Under the pieces are notes generated by a model. That model made no database searches and was not told the DNA's origin. It saw only the letters and a program-made list of their open reading frames with translations. A stretch of DNA of 64,000 nt from Candidatus Eiseniibacteriota bacterium (GTDB taxonomy: Bacteria > Eisenbacteria > RBG-16-71-46). The DNA lies in NCBI GenBank assembly GCA_016710095.1, contig JADJLL010000007.1:62001-126000 (forward strand), in the 5' to 3' direction. Below are positions 46,887 through 54,571 of this stretch, piece after piece; the stretch's first letter is position 1, and every line of letters starts with the position of its first letter. Position numbers and translations under genes: made by a program.

Positions 46887-47984
46887 TCAGGCGGCGAGCT
46901 TGAGCGTGTGCCGTTTCGGGTTCTCGATCTCGGCCGTGTCCACCAAGCCGAAGTAGTACCGCTGCCACTCCTCCGTGATCGTCGTTCGTGTCACGAACTG
47001 TCGCTTGCTCAACAGTGCTTCCGGACTCAACGGCGTATCGAACAGCCCGAGTTTCATCGCCGGGGTACTTCGGTCGTGGTTCACCGAGCTCGGCGCCCAG
47101 TAGTTCGCGAGCATCAGGTGGATCGCCGCGCGGTCCACGACGCCCTGGTCGCGCTTCGAGAACGCGATCGTCTCGCGGCGGTGATTCGCGCCATTGTGCC
47201 GAAGCATCATGTCGCGCCGGTTCACGAAGAACAGGTCGTTGTCCGGCGTGCGCGGGTCGGTCGAGGGCGTGGCCTTGTGGAAGATCGAGTAGCCCGTCAG
47301 ACGCCTGAATGAGCGCTCGTAGGCCGGATGGCCGTCCGAGCGAATGTCGAGCGCTTGCGGTAGAGGTGCCGACATGCGGATGACCTCCGTCATGCCCTTC
47401 TCGATCGCCTTCGGATCCGGGCGACCGAACGTGCTTTCGACGGTATCGCGATGCATCCGCTGATCGGGGCGCATGGAGCCCTTGCGCCGCAGTGGTGAGT
47501 GCGTGAGCCCATAGTGAAAGCCCGTGTCACCACCGATGCCGAGGTTCAGGTGCAGCGGGTGGTACTGGCTGTACGCGAAGCTCTCGAAGCCGTCGATGAC
47601 GAGTGGCTCCTCGAGTGGGCCCGCGGGCCGGTGCCTGCTCATGAAGAGCAGCGCGTGGCGACCCAGCCGTGCAGCCTGGTGGACCAGCGTGCTGTGGGAG
47701 CACCTCATCTCGCGCGCCATCTGCCGGAATCCGGAGCCGGCGTCGATGCGATAGAGCAGCGGAACCTGCAGCTCGGGGCGCTTGAGGTAGTAGGTCGTGT
47801 GGAACGTCTGCGAGGAGAAAGTCGCGCCGCAGTGACAACAGCGGTAACGAGGTATCTCCGTCGGTGACGCCTGCCTCGTGTAGGAGCCGTGGTGCTTCCA
47901 GCGCCAGCCTTCGGCGCTCAGGTGGTAGCGACAATGACTTCGCGGACAATGCGGGGGCACGAAGGTGCTGATCGTGCTGTGCAT
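46887..47984 (-). CDS. Transposase, DDE type with N-terminal zinc finger
   Basis: The 365-residue protein has an N-terminal zinc finger (CPRSHC at 13-18 and CCHC at 49-52), a helix-turn-helix region (SGFRQMAREMRCSHSTLVHQ, about 84-103) and a core with Asp131 in LVIDGFESF, Asp217 in DIRSDGHPAY and Glu271 in RRETIAFSK, a plausible DDE triad. The general plan resembles IS1 or IS1595 relatives but I cannot place it. It is flanked by the inverted repeats, full length with no frameshift, so the element may be active. Confidence 0.85.
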   Translation of the reverse strand: MHSTISTFVPPHCPRSHCRYHLSAEGWRWKHHGSYTRQASPTEIPRYRCCHCGATFSSQTFHTTYYLKRPELQVPLLYRIDAGSGFRQMAREMRCSHSTLVHQAARLGRHALLFMSRHRPAGPLEEPLVIDGFESFAYSQYHPLHLNLGIGGDTGFHYGLTHSPLRRKGSMRPDQRMHRDTVESTFGRPDPKAIEKGMTEVIRMSAPLPQALDIRSDGHPAYERSFRRLTGYSIFHKATPSTDPRTPDNDLFFVNRRDMMLRHNGANHRRETIAFSKRDQGVVDRAAIHLMLANYWAPSSVNHDRSTPAMKLGLFDTPLSPEALLSKRQFVTRTTITEEWQRYYFGLVDTAEIENPKRHTLKLAA

Positions 47985-48015
47985 GCCTTCCGGCTACTGC
48001 ACGCATCGGGCCGCC

Positions 48016-48035
48016 ACATTCTGCGAACCACAACC
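48016..48035 (-). repeat. Right terminal inverted repeat of the insertion sequence
   Basis: The sequence acattctgcgaaccacaacc is complementary to the left end with one mismatch (C against T at position 13). Confidence 0.9.
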
Positions 48036-48042
48036 CCCGCCC

Positions 48043-48071
48043 TTGCCGCGGACCGGGCGTGAGGTTAGTTT
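48043..48071 (+). promoter_or_regulatory. Promoter of the purine operon
   Basis: TTGCCG, 17 bases, then TAGTTTGC. The predicted start of transcription falls on or next to the purN GTG at 48077. The element begins only 8 bases outside the insertion sequence. Confidence 0.55.
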
Positions 48072-48076
48072 GCGGC

Positions 48077-48715
48077 GTGCTCTCCGCCAGGTCCGCACGG
48101 CTCGCCGTTTTCGCTTCCGGCAACGGCTCCAACTTCGAGGCGCTCGCCTCGGCCGCTTCGCGCGGCGAGTTGGGGGGCTCCATCGTCGCGCTGCTTTCCG
48201 ACCAGCCGCAGGCCTTCGCGCTCGAACGCGCCCGCCGTCACGGCATCGAGGCGCTCACGCCGCCCACCGGACGCTTCCGCACGCGGCTCGAAGACGAAAC
48301 GCCGTGGATCGACGCGCTGCGTGAACGCGCGGTCGACGCGGTGCTGCTCGCGGGATTCATGCGCCGCATCCACTCGCCGATCCTCGGCGCGTTCGCGGGC
48401 CGCATCCTCAACCTGCACCCTTCGCTGCTGCCGTCGTTCCCCGGGCTCGACGCGATCGGCCAGGCGTGGCGCCACGGCGCACGCGTGACCGGCTGCACCG
48501 TGCACGTGGTCGAGGACGGTCTCGACACGGGACCGATCGTCGCGCAGGCGGCCGTCGACGTGCGCGACGACGACACGCTCGAAACGCTCGGCGCGCGCGT
48601 CCATGCCGCCGAACACGCGCTCTATCCGGCCGCGGTGCGCCGCTGGCTCACCGAGCCGTGGCACGTCGATGGACGCCGGCTCGTCTTCGGCGCGACGGAG
48701 GCCTCGCATGGCTGA
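48077..48715 (+). CDS. purN: Phosphoribosylglycinamide formyltransferase
   Basis: The 212-residue enzyme formylates GAR with 10-formyl-tetrahydrofolate in purine synthesis. It shows VFASGNGSNFEAL at the N-terminus, the catalytic stretch LNLHPSLLPSFPGLDAI and the GCTVHVVEDGLDTGPIV loop with the catalytic Asp. I chose GTG 48077 because longer versions would lie inside the -10 element; no ribosome site exists, consistent with leaderless translation. It overlaps the HAD gene by 8 bases. Confidence 0.93.
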   Translation: MLSARSARLAVFASGNGSNFEALASAASRGELGGSIVALLSDQPQAFALERARRHGIEALTPPTGRFRTRLEDETPWIDALRERAVDAVLLAGFMRRIHSPILGAFAGRILNLHPSLLPSFPGLDAIGQAWRHGARVTGCTVHVVEDGLDTGPIVAQAAVDVRDDDTLETLGARVHAAEHALYPAAVRRWLTEPWHVDGRRLVFGATEASHG

Positions 48716-49475
48716 ACGTCCGCTGCTCGAGGCGATCGTGTTCGACGCCGGAGGCACGCTCGTGCGCGTGAACTTCGAGTGGATGAGCGGCATGCTCGCC
48801 GAACTCGGGCACGCCGTGAGCGCGCAGGCGCTGCGCACCGCCGAACTCGAAGGCCGCCGCGCGTACGACGCCGTCGCCGAGCGCGTCTCCGCGACGCTGC
48901 CGCCCGGCGGAGGCGACACGCCGCTCTCGCTGCTCGGCCCGAGCGACGCCTACTTCACCGCCACGCTCGCCGCGGCCGGTGTGCCCGAATCGCTGCGCGC
49001 CGAGGCGCTCGCGCGCACGTGGGCGCGCCAGCACAGCGACCACTTCCTCTGGGGCGTGCCGGCCGAAGGCGCGCGCGAGATGCTCGACGCGCTGCCCTCC
49101 ACGGGGCTTCGCGCCGCGTGCGTCAGCAACGCCGACGGCCGCGCCGAGCTCATTCTCGAGACCTGCGGCGTGCGGGAGGGCCTCGAGTTCGTGATCGATT
49201 CCCACGTCGTGGGGATCGAGAAACCGGACCCTCGCATCTTCCATCTCGCGCTCGACCGCCTGGGCGTCGCGCCCGAGCGCGCGCTCTACGTGGGCGACAT
49301 CCGTTCCGTGGATGCCGCCGGCGCCGCGGGCGCCGGAATGCACTTCGTGCTCATCGACCCGACGGGCCATTACGCCGCACCGGGCATGCACCACATCACG
49401 ACCATCGCCGGACTGCCGGAGTTCGTGCGAGCGACGTTCACGCTTCCGGCGCACACGGGGACCGCGCCACGGTAG
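48708..49475 (+). CDS. HAD-superfamily hydrolase
   Basis: The 255-residue protein has the HAD motifs: motif I FDAGGTLV (Asp nucleophile, though the second Asp of DxDGT is replaced by Gly, as in some members), motif II CVSNADG, motif III Lys in GIEKPDPRIF, and motif IV YVGDIRSVDAAGAAGAG. Its substrate is unknown; its place between purN and purC suggests a nucleotide or sugar-phosphate. GGAGG lies seven bases before the ATG inside purN. Confidence 0.85.
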   Translation: MAERPLLEAIVFDAGGTLVRVNFEWMSGMLAELGHAVSAQALRTAELEGRRAYDAVAERVSATLPPGGGDTPLSLLGPSDAYFTATLAAAGVPESLRAEALARTWARQHSDHFLWGVPAEGAREMLDALPSTGLRAACVSNADGRAELILETCGVREGLEFVIDSHVVGIEKPDPRIFHLALDRLGVAPERALYVGDIRSVDAAGAAGAGMHFVLIDPTGHYAAPGMHHITTIAGLPEFVRATFTLPAHTGTAPR

Positions 49476-49529
49476 AGCGGCCCCGATCCACCTGAACGGC
49501 CGTCCCGAGAGGCGGCGGAAGGAGGAACC

Positions 49530-50462
49530 ATGAAGACCGCAGAACCCATTCGCATCGCTCCCGAACTCCTCGAGCCCTCGCGCGCCATGGGAGAAGTCGC
49601 CGTCCCGGGCCTGAGCCCCTGGCGGCGCGGCAAGGTGCGCAGCGTGTTCGAAGCCGGCCCCGATCACTTCGTGATCGTCGCGAGCGACCGCCTGAGCGCG
49701 TACGACTCGATCCTGCCGACGCCGATCCCGGGCAAGGGCGCGATCCTCTCGCTCATCTCCGCGTTCTGGATGCGCACGCTCGCGAGCGCGGCGCCGCATC
49801 ACCTCGTGAGCGACGACCCGGCGGACTTCCCGGAGCCGTTCCGCTCGCACGGCGAACTGCTCAAGGGACGCGCGCAGTACGTGCGCCGCGCCGAGCGGTA
49901 CGGCATCGAGTGCGTCGTACGCGGCTACCTGACGGGCAGCGGCTGGAAGGAGTACCAGCGCTCCGGCACCGTGTGCGGCATCGCCCTGCCGCCGGGACTG
50001 CACGACGGCTCGCGCCTCGATCCCGCGATCTTCACGCCCGCCACCAAGGCGGACTCCGGCCACGACGAGAACATCTCGTTCGAGCGCATGTGCGAGATCG
50101 TCGGCGCGCCGGCGGCCGAGGCGCTGCGCGCGCGGTCGCTCGCGATCTACGAGGAGGCGCGCGCGCACGCGTGGGCGCGCGGCCTCGTGCTCGCGGACAC
50201 GAAGTTCGAGTTCGGGCTCGTGGACGGAGCGCTCACGCTGATCGACGAGGCGCTGTCGCCGGATTCCTCGCGCTACTGGGATCGCGCGGAGTACGAGGCC
50301 GGACGGCTGCTCAGCTTCGACAAGCAGTTCGTGCGCGACTGGCTCGATCGCAGCGGCTGGAACCACGAGCCGCCCGCGCCCGCGCTGCCGGACGACGTGG
50401 TGCGCCGGACGCAGGAGTGCTATCTCGAAGCCGTGCAGCGCCTGTCGGGCCCGGTGCGATGA
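49530..50462 (+). CDS. purC: Phosphoribosylaminoimidazole-succinocarboxamide synthase
   Basis: The 310-residue SAICAR synthase joins aspartate to CAIR. Family motifs are RRGKVRSVFEAG, IVASDRLSAYDSILPTPIPG, ECVVRGYLTGSGWKEY, TKADSGHDENISF and LADTKFEFGLVDG. AAGGAGG precedes the ATG. Its length is that of the longer (300-residue) PurC group. It overlaps the cupin gene by ATGA. Confidence 0.95.
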   Translation: MKTAEPIRIAPELLEPSRAMGEVAVPGLSPWRRGKVRSVFEAGPDHFVIVASDRLSAYDSILPTPIPGKGAILSLISAFWMRTLASAAPHHLVSDDPADFPEPFRSHGELLKGRAQYVRRAERYGIECVVRGYLTGSGWKEYQRSGTVCGIALPPGLHDGSRLDPAIFTPATKADSGHDENISFERMCEIVGAPAAEALRARSLAIYEEARAHAWARGLVLADTKFEFGLVDGALTLIDEALSPDSSRYWDRAEYEAGRLLSFDKQFVRDWLDRSGWNHEPPAPALPDDVVRRTQECYLEAVQRLSGPVR

Positions 50463-50836
50463 ACGAACAGAAGACGTCGGTCGCCGCGGAGTTCGCGGCC
50501 GTCACGGAACACTGGCGGCCGCGCGTGGTCGCGCGACTGAACGGACAGGAAGTGAAGGTGGCGAAGTTCCGCGGGCCCTTCGTGTGGCATCGCCACGACG
50601 ACGCCGACGAGATGTTCCTCGTCTGGCGCGGTACGTTCGACATGGAGTTCCGTGATCGCACGGTGACGCTGTCGCCGGGCGACCTGATCGTGGTGCCGCG
50701 CGGCGTGGAGCATCGCCCGAACGCGGCGGAGGAGGTCGAGGTCATGCTGTTCGAACCGCAGGGCACGCGGAACACGGGCAACGTCGAGCATCCGGATTTC
50801 ACCGCGCCGCAGGCGCCGGAGGGAGACGCGCGATGA
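50459..50836 (+). CDS. Small cupin protein in the purine operon
   Basis: A 125-residue single cupin with the two conserved motifs: FVWHRHDDADEMFLVWRG (His-His-Glu metal site) and LSPGDLIVVPRGVEHRPNA. It is overlapped by purC upstream and purH downstream (both ATGA), so it is made in step with the purine enzymes. Substrate unknown. Similar cupins accompany many pathways as isomerases or sensors. Confidence 0.85.
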   Translation: MNEQKTSVAAEFAAVTEHWRPRVVARLNGQEVKVAKFRGPFVWHRHDDADEMFLVWRGTFDMEFRDRTVTLSPGDLIVVPRGVEHRPNAAEEVEVMLFEPQGTRNTGNVEHPDFTAPQAPEGDAR

Positions 50837-52374
50837 CGCCGACCTTCTGGCCCCGCGCCGCGCTGCTCAGCCTTTCCGACAAGACCGGCGCCGCGGACTT
50901 CGCGCGCGCGCTCGTCGCACGCGGCACGCAGATCCTCGCGAGCGGCGGTACCGCGGCCGCGCTCGCCGAGGCCGGCGTGCCCGTCACGAAGCTCGAGGAA
51001 TGGACGGGCTTCGGCGAGCTGCTCGGCGGACGCGTGAAGACGCTGCACCCGCACGTGCACGCGCCGATCCTCGCGCGCCGCGACTCGTCGTCCGACATGG
51101 CCGAACTCGCGCAGCGCGATCTCGAGCCCGTGGACCTCGTCGCGGTCTCGCTGTATCCGTTCGAGGAGAAGGGCGTCGCGCTCGCCGACGCCGGCATGAT
51201 CGAGGAGATCGACATCGGCGGTGTCGCGCTGCTGCGCGCCGCGGCGAAGAATCACGACGGCGTGCTCGTGCTGCACGATCCGTCGCAGTACGCCGAAGCG
51301 CTCGAAGCGCTCGCGCGCGGCCTCACGCTCGAGGACCGGCGGCGCTTCGCGCTCTCCGCGTTCGCGCGCACCGCGCGCTACGACGCGGCGATCGCGACCG
51401 AGTTGTCGAAGCGCATGGGCGCGGCGGACGAGCCGCCCGCCTTCCAGTCGCTCACGCTCGAGCGCGCGCGCACGCTGCGTTACGGCGAGAACCCGCACCA
51501 GGGCGCGGCGCTCTACGCGCGCGCGGGCACGCTCAAGGCGCTCGAGTCGTGGCGCGAGGGCAAGGAGCTTTCGTACAACAACCTGCTCGACCTCGAGGCG
51601 GCGGTGTCGCTCGTCTGGCGGTTCGCCAAGCCCGCGTGCGTGATCGTGAAGCACAACCAGCCGTGCGGCGCCGCCTGCGCGGACTCGCTCGTGGACGCGT
51701 ACTCGCTCGCGGTCGAGGCGGACGAGCTTTCGAGTTTCGGCGGCATCGTCGCGTTCAATCGTCCGCTCGACGGCGCGACCGCGGCGCAGATCGCGACGCG
51801 CTTCGTCGAGTGCGTCGCGTATCCCGAGCTGTCGTCCGAGGCCGACGCGGCGCTGCGCGGGCGCAAGAACCTGCGCCTCGTGAAGCTCTCCGCCGCCGAC
51901 CTCGCCGCGCCGGACGCCTGGCAGCTGCGCCCCGTCGGGCCGTGGGTGCTCGCGCAGCGCGAGAGCGCGGAAGCCGCGCCCGCGTGGCGCGTGGTCACGA
52001 AGCGCGAACCCGACGCGCGCGAACGCGCGGCGCTCGAGTTCGCGTGGGAGGTGTGCGCCGCGGCGCGCAGCAACGCGATCGTGCTCGCGCGCGGGGAGGA
52101 GCTGGTCGGGCTCGGCAGCGGCCAGACCTCGCGCGTGGACGCGGTGGACGTCGCGCTCATGAAGGCGCGGCGCGCGGGGCACGACACGCACGACACCGTG
52201 CTCGCGAGCGACGGGTTCTTCCCGTTCCCGGATTCCGTCACGCACGCCGCCGAAGCCGGCGTCACCGCCATCGTGCAGCCGGGCGGCAGCGTGAAGGACG
52301 CCGACGTGATCGCCGAGGCCGACCGGCTCGGCATCGCGATGATCTTCACCGACCGCCGCACGTTCCGGCATTGA
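50833..52374 (+). CDS. purH: Bifunctional AICAR transformylase / IMP cyclohydrolase
   Basis: The 513-residue enzyme carries out the last two steps to IMP. The N-terminal MGS-like cyclohydrolase shows LSDKTGAADFA, GGTAAAL, and GGRVKTLHPHVHAPILARRD. The C-terminal transformylase shows RYGENPHQGAALY, CVIVKHNQPCGAA with the catalytic Lys-His, SNAIVLARG and ASDGFFPFPDSV. Its stop overlaps a TTG start of the next frame. Confidence 0.96.
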   Translation: MTPTFWPRAALLSLSDKTGAADFARALVARGTQILASGGTAAALAEAGVPVTKLEEWTGFGELLGGRVKTLHPHVHAPILARRDSSSDMAELAQRDLEPVDLVAVSLYPFEEKGVALADAGMIEEIDIGGVALLRAAAKNHDGVLVLHDPSQYAEALEALARGLTLEDRRRFALSAFARTARYDAAIATELSKRMGAADEPPAFQSLTLERARTLRYGENPHQGAALYARAGTLKALESWREGKELSYNNLLDLEAAVSLVWRFAKPACVIVKHNQPCGAACADSLVDAYSLAVEADELSSFGGIVAFNRPLDGATAAQIATRFVECVAYPELSSEADAALRGRKNLRLVKLSAADLAAPDAWQLRPVGPWVLAQRESAEAAPAWRVVTKREPDARERAALEFAWEVCAAARSNAIVLARGEELVGLGSGQTSRVDAVDVALMKARRAGHDTHDTVLASDGFFPFPDSVTHAAEAGVTAIVQPGGSVKDADVIAEADRLGIAMIFTDRRTFRH

Positions 52375-53027
52375 GCACGAAGGCCGCGCCGCCGAAGCCT
52401 CGCTTCTTCGCGACCGCCGCCGCGTTTCGCACGTGGCTCGCGAAGCACCAGGCGAGCGCGAAGGAACTCGTGCTCGGCTTCTGGCGCGTATCCTCGAGGC
52501 GGCGCGGCATCACGTACGCCGAGGCGCTGGACGAGGCGCTGTGCTTCGGCTGGATCGACGGCGTGCGCCGCGGCCTCGACGACGAGCGTTGGACGGTCCG
52601 GTTCACGCCGCGAAAGCGCGGCAGCCTCTGGAGCCGGGTGAACGTCCGCCACGTGGCGCGGCTCGAGAAGGAGGGACGCATGCAGGCGTCCGGTCGCGAG
52701 GCGTTCGCCGCGACCGACTCCGCGAACGCGTACTCGTACGCGGAGGACGCACGCCGGCACGCGCTCGGTCCGGAGTTCGAACGCCGGCTCGCGGCCGACG
52801 CGAAGGCGCACGCGTTCTGGGAGAAGGCCGCGCCGTGGTACAAACGCGCCGCGACCAAGTGGATCGTGACCGCGAAACAGGACGCGACGCGCGAGCGGCG
52901 GTTCGCGCAGTTGCTCGATTGCTCGCGGCGCGGCGGCAAGGTTCCGCCACTCGACTATCCGACGAAGATCCCGGCGAAGAAGCGCACGCCGAAGCAGTCC
53001 GCCGCCGCTCCGAAACACACCCGCACG
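52371..53027 (+). CDS. YdeI-like domain, in frame with guaA (possible N-terminal fusion)
   Basis: From TTG 52371, which overlaps the purH stop (TTGA), the frame encodes a YdeI/OmpD-associated-like domain: FRTWLAKHQASAKELVLGFW, ALCFGWIDGVRRGLDDERW, FTPRKRGSLWSRVNVRHVARLE and PWYKRAATKWIVTAKQ. It ends in a basic linker (KIPAKKRTPKQSAAAPKHTRT). No stop codon separates it from GuaA, so translation would run straight on to give one 731-residue protein ending at 54566. The YdeI family's biochemical role is poorly known. The coordinates mark only the YdeI-like part. Confidence 0.75.
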
Positions 53028-54566
53028 ATGCCCCGTCCGCTCGTCCTGATCCTCGACTTCGGCTCCCAGTACACGCAGCTCATCGCGCGCCGCGTGCGCG
53101 AGCTGGGCGTGTACTCCGAGATCATTCCCGGCACCGCGAAGCTCGCGGCGATCCGCGCGAAGAAACCGGACGCGATCATCCTCTCGGGCTCGCCCGCGAG
53201 CGGCTACCGCGCCGCGGCGCCGCAGCCGGACGCCGGCATCTACGCGCTGGGCAAGCCCATGCTCGGCATCTGCTACGGCTTCCAGGTCACGCAGCAGTTG
53301 ATGGGCGGCGAAGTGCACAAGGCGAAGCACGCCGAGTACGGCGTCGCGACGTTCGTGCAAGACGGCAAGTCGCCGCTCTTCGCCGGCGTGCCGAAGCGCT
53401 TCCGCGCGTGGATGAGCCACGGCGACGAAGTGAAGGCGCTCGCGCCGGGCTGGCTCAAGGTCGCGCACACGTCGAACTGCGCGTTCGCCGCCGCCCGTCA
53501 CCGCACGCTGCCGTTCCACCTGATCCAGTTCCACCCCGAGGTCGTGCACTCGCCGTACGGCAAGCAGGTGTTGTCCAACTTCCTCTTCCGGATCGCGAAG
53601 CTGAAGGGCGGCTGGTCCATGCAGCACTTCGTGCGCGACGCCGTGCGCGAGATCCGCGCGCAGGTCGGGGACGGGCACGTGCTGCTCGGACTGTCGGGCG
53701 GCGTGGATTCGACGGTCGCGGCCTCGCTGTTGCACAAGGCGATCGGCGACCGGCTCGTGTGCGTGCTCGTGGATCACGGCCTCATGCGGCTGAACGAAGC
53801 GGACGAGGTGCGGCGCGAACTGGGAGAGAAGCGCGGGCTCAACCTGCGCGTCGTGAACGCGCGCGAGCGGTTCCTCAAGAAGCTCGCGGGCGTCTCGGAC
53901 CCGGAGAAGAAGCGCAAGATCATCGGCCACGAGTTCATCGCGGTCTTCGAGCGCGAAGCGAAGAAGCTCGGCAAGATCGAGTTCCTCGCGCAGGGCACGC
54001 TCTACCCGGACGTGATCGAGTCCGCGTCCGCGGGCCACGGCTCGCAGGTCATCAAGTCGCACCACAACGTGGGCGGGCTGCCGGCGCGCATGAAGCTGGC
54101 GCTCGTCGAGCCTCTCAAGTGGCTCTTCAAGGACGAGGTGCGCGAACTCGGCCGCGCGCTCGACCTGCCCGCACACCTCGTGGACCGGCATCCGTTCCCG
54201 GGTCCCGGCCTCGCCGTGCGCGTGCTCGGCGCGATCGAGGAACACGACCTCGACACGCTGCGCCAGGCGGACGCGATCTTCCTCGAGGAGCTTCGCCGCG
54301 CGAAGTGGTACGGCCGCACGTGGCAGGCGTTCGCCGTGCTGCTGCCCGTCCGCACCGTGGGAGTGAAGGGCGACGAGCGCTCGTACGAGAAGGTGCTCGC
54401 GCTGCGCGCGGTGGACAGCGTGGACGGCATGACCGCCGACTGGACGCGCCTGCCGCACTCGCTGCTCGCACGCGCCGCGAGCCGGATCGCGAACGAAGTG
54501 CGCGGGGTCAATCGCGTCGTCTTCGACGTGACGAGCAAGCCGCCGTCGACGATCGAATGGGAGTGA
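53028..54566 (+). CDS. guaA: GMP synthase (glutamine-hydrolysing)
   Basis: From ATG 53028 the product is 512 residues, the normal GuaA length. The class I amidotransferase domain shows LDFGSQYTQLIARRVRELGVYSE, the nucleophile Cys in MLGICYGFQV and HPEV. The ATP pyrophosphatase domain shows the PP-loop LSGGVDSTVAASLL, and the dimerisation domain ends NRVVFDVTSKPPSTIEWE. It converts XMP to GMP. No ribosome site precedes this ATG and the upstream YdeI-like domain is in the same frame without a stop, so GuaA may be made only as the C-terminal part of a fusion. The end overlaps the transglycosylase frame. Confidence 0.96.
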   Translation: MPRPLVLILDFGSQYTQLIARRVRELGVYSEIIPGTAKLAAIRAKKPDAIILSGSPASGYRAAAPQPDAGIYALGKPMLGICYGFQVTQQLMGGEVHKAKHAEYGVATFVQDGKSPLFAGVPKRFRAWMSHGDEVKALAPGWLKVAHTSNCAFAAARHRTLPFHLIQFHPEVVHSPYGKQVLSNFLFRIAKLKGGWSMQHFVRDAVREIRAQVGDGHVLLGLSGGVDSTVAASLLHKAIGDRLVCVLVDHGLMRLNEADEVRRELGEKRGLNLRVVNARERFLKKLAGVSDPEKKRKIIGHEFIAVFEREAKKLGKIEFLAQGTLYPDVIESASAGHGSQVIKSHHNVGGLPARMKLALVEPLKWLFKDEVRELGRALDLPAHLVDRHPFPGPGLAVRVLGAIEEHDLDTLRQADAIFLEELRRAKWYGRTWQAFAVLLPVRTVGVKGDERSYEKVLALRAVDSVDGMTADWTRLPHSLLARAASRIANEVRGVNRVVFDVTSKPPSTIEWE

Positions 54567-54571
54567 GGCGC

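Larger units (their letters stand above)
46821..48035 (-). mobile_element. Complete insertion sequence, 1215 bp, with 20-bp terminal inverted repeats
   Basis: The ends are inverted repeats matching at 19 of 20 bases (46821-46840 and 48016-48035). Between them is one transposase gene filling most of the element, plus a strong hairpin inside the left end. No target-site duplication is seen: the outside flanks are CGTCTA on the left and CCCGCC on the right. It sits between the ychF stop codon and the purN promoter without disrupting either. I cannot assign the IS family. Confidence 0.85.

Noticed and set aside
46813..48043. Target-site duplication around the insertion sequence
   Set aside because: Flanking bases (CGTCTA left, CCCGCC right) do not match at any length from 2 to 9.
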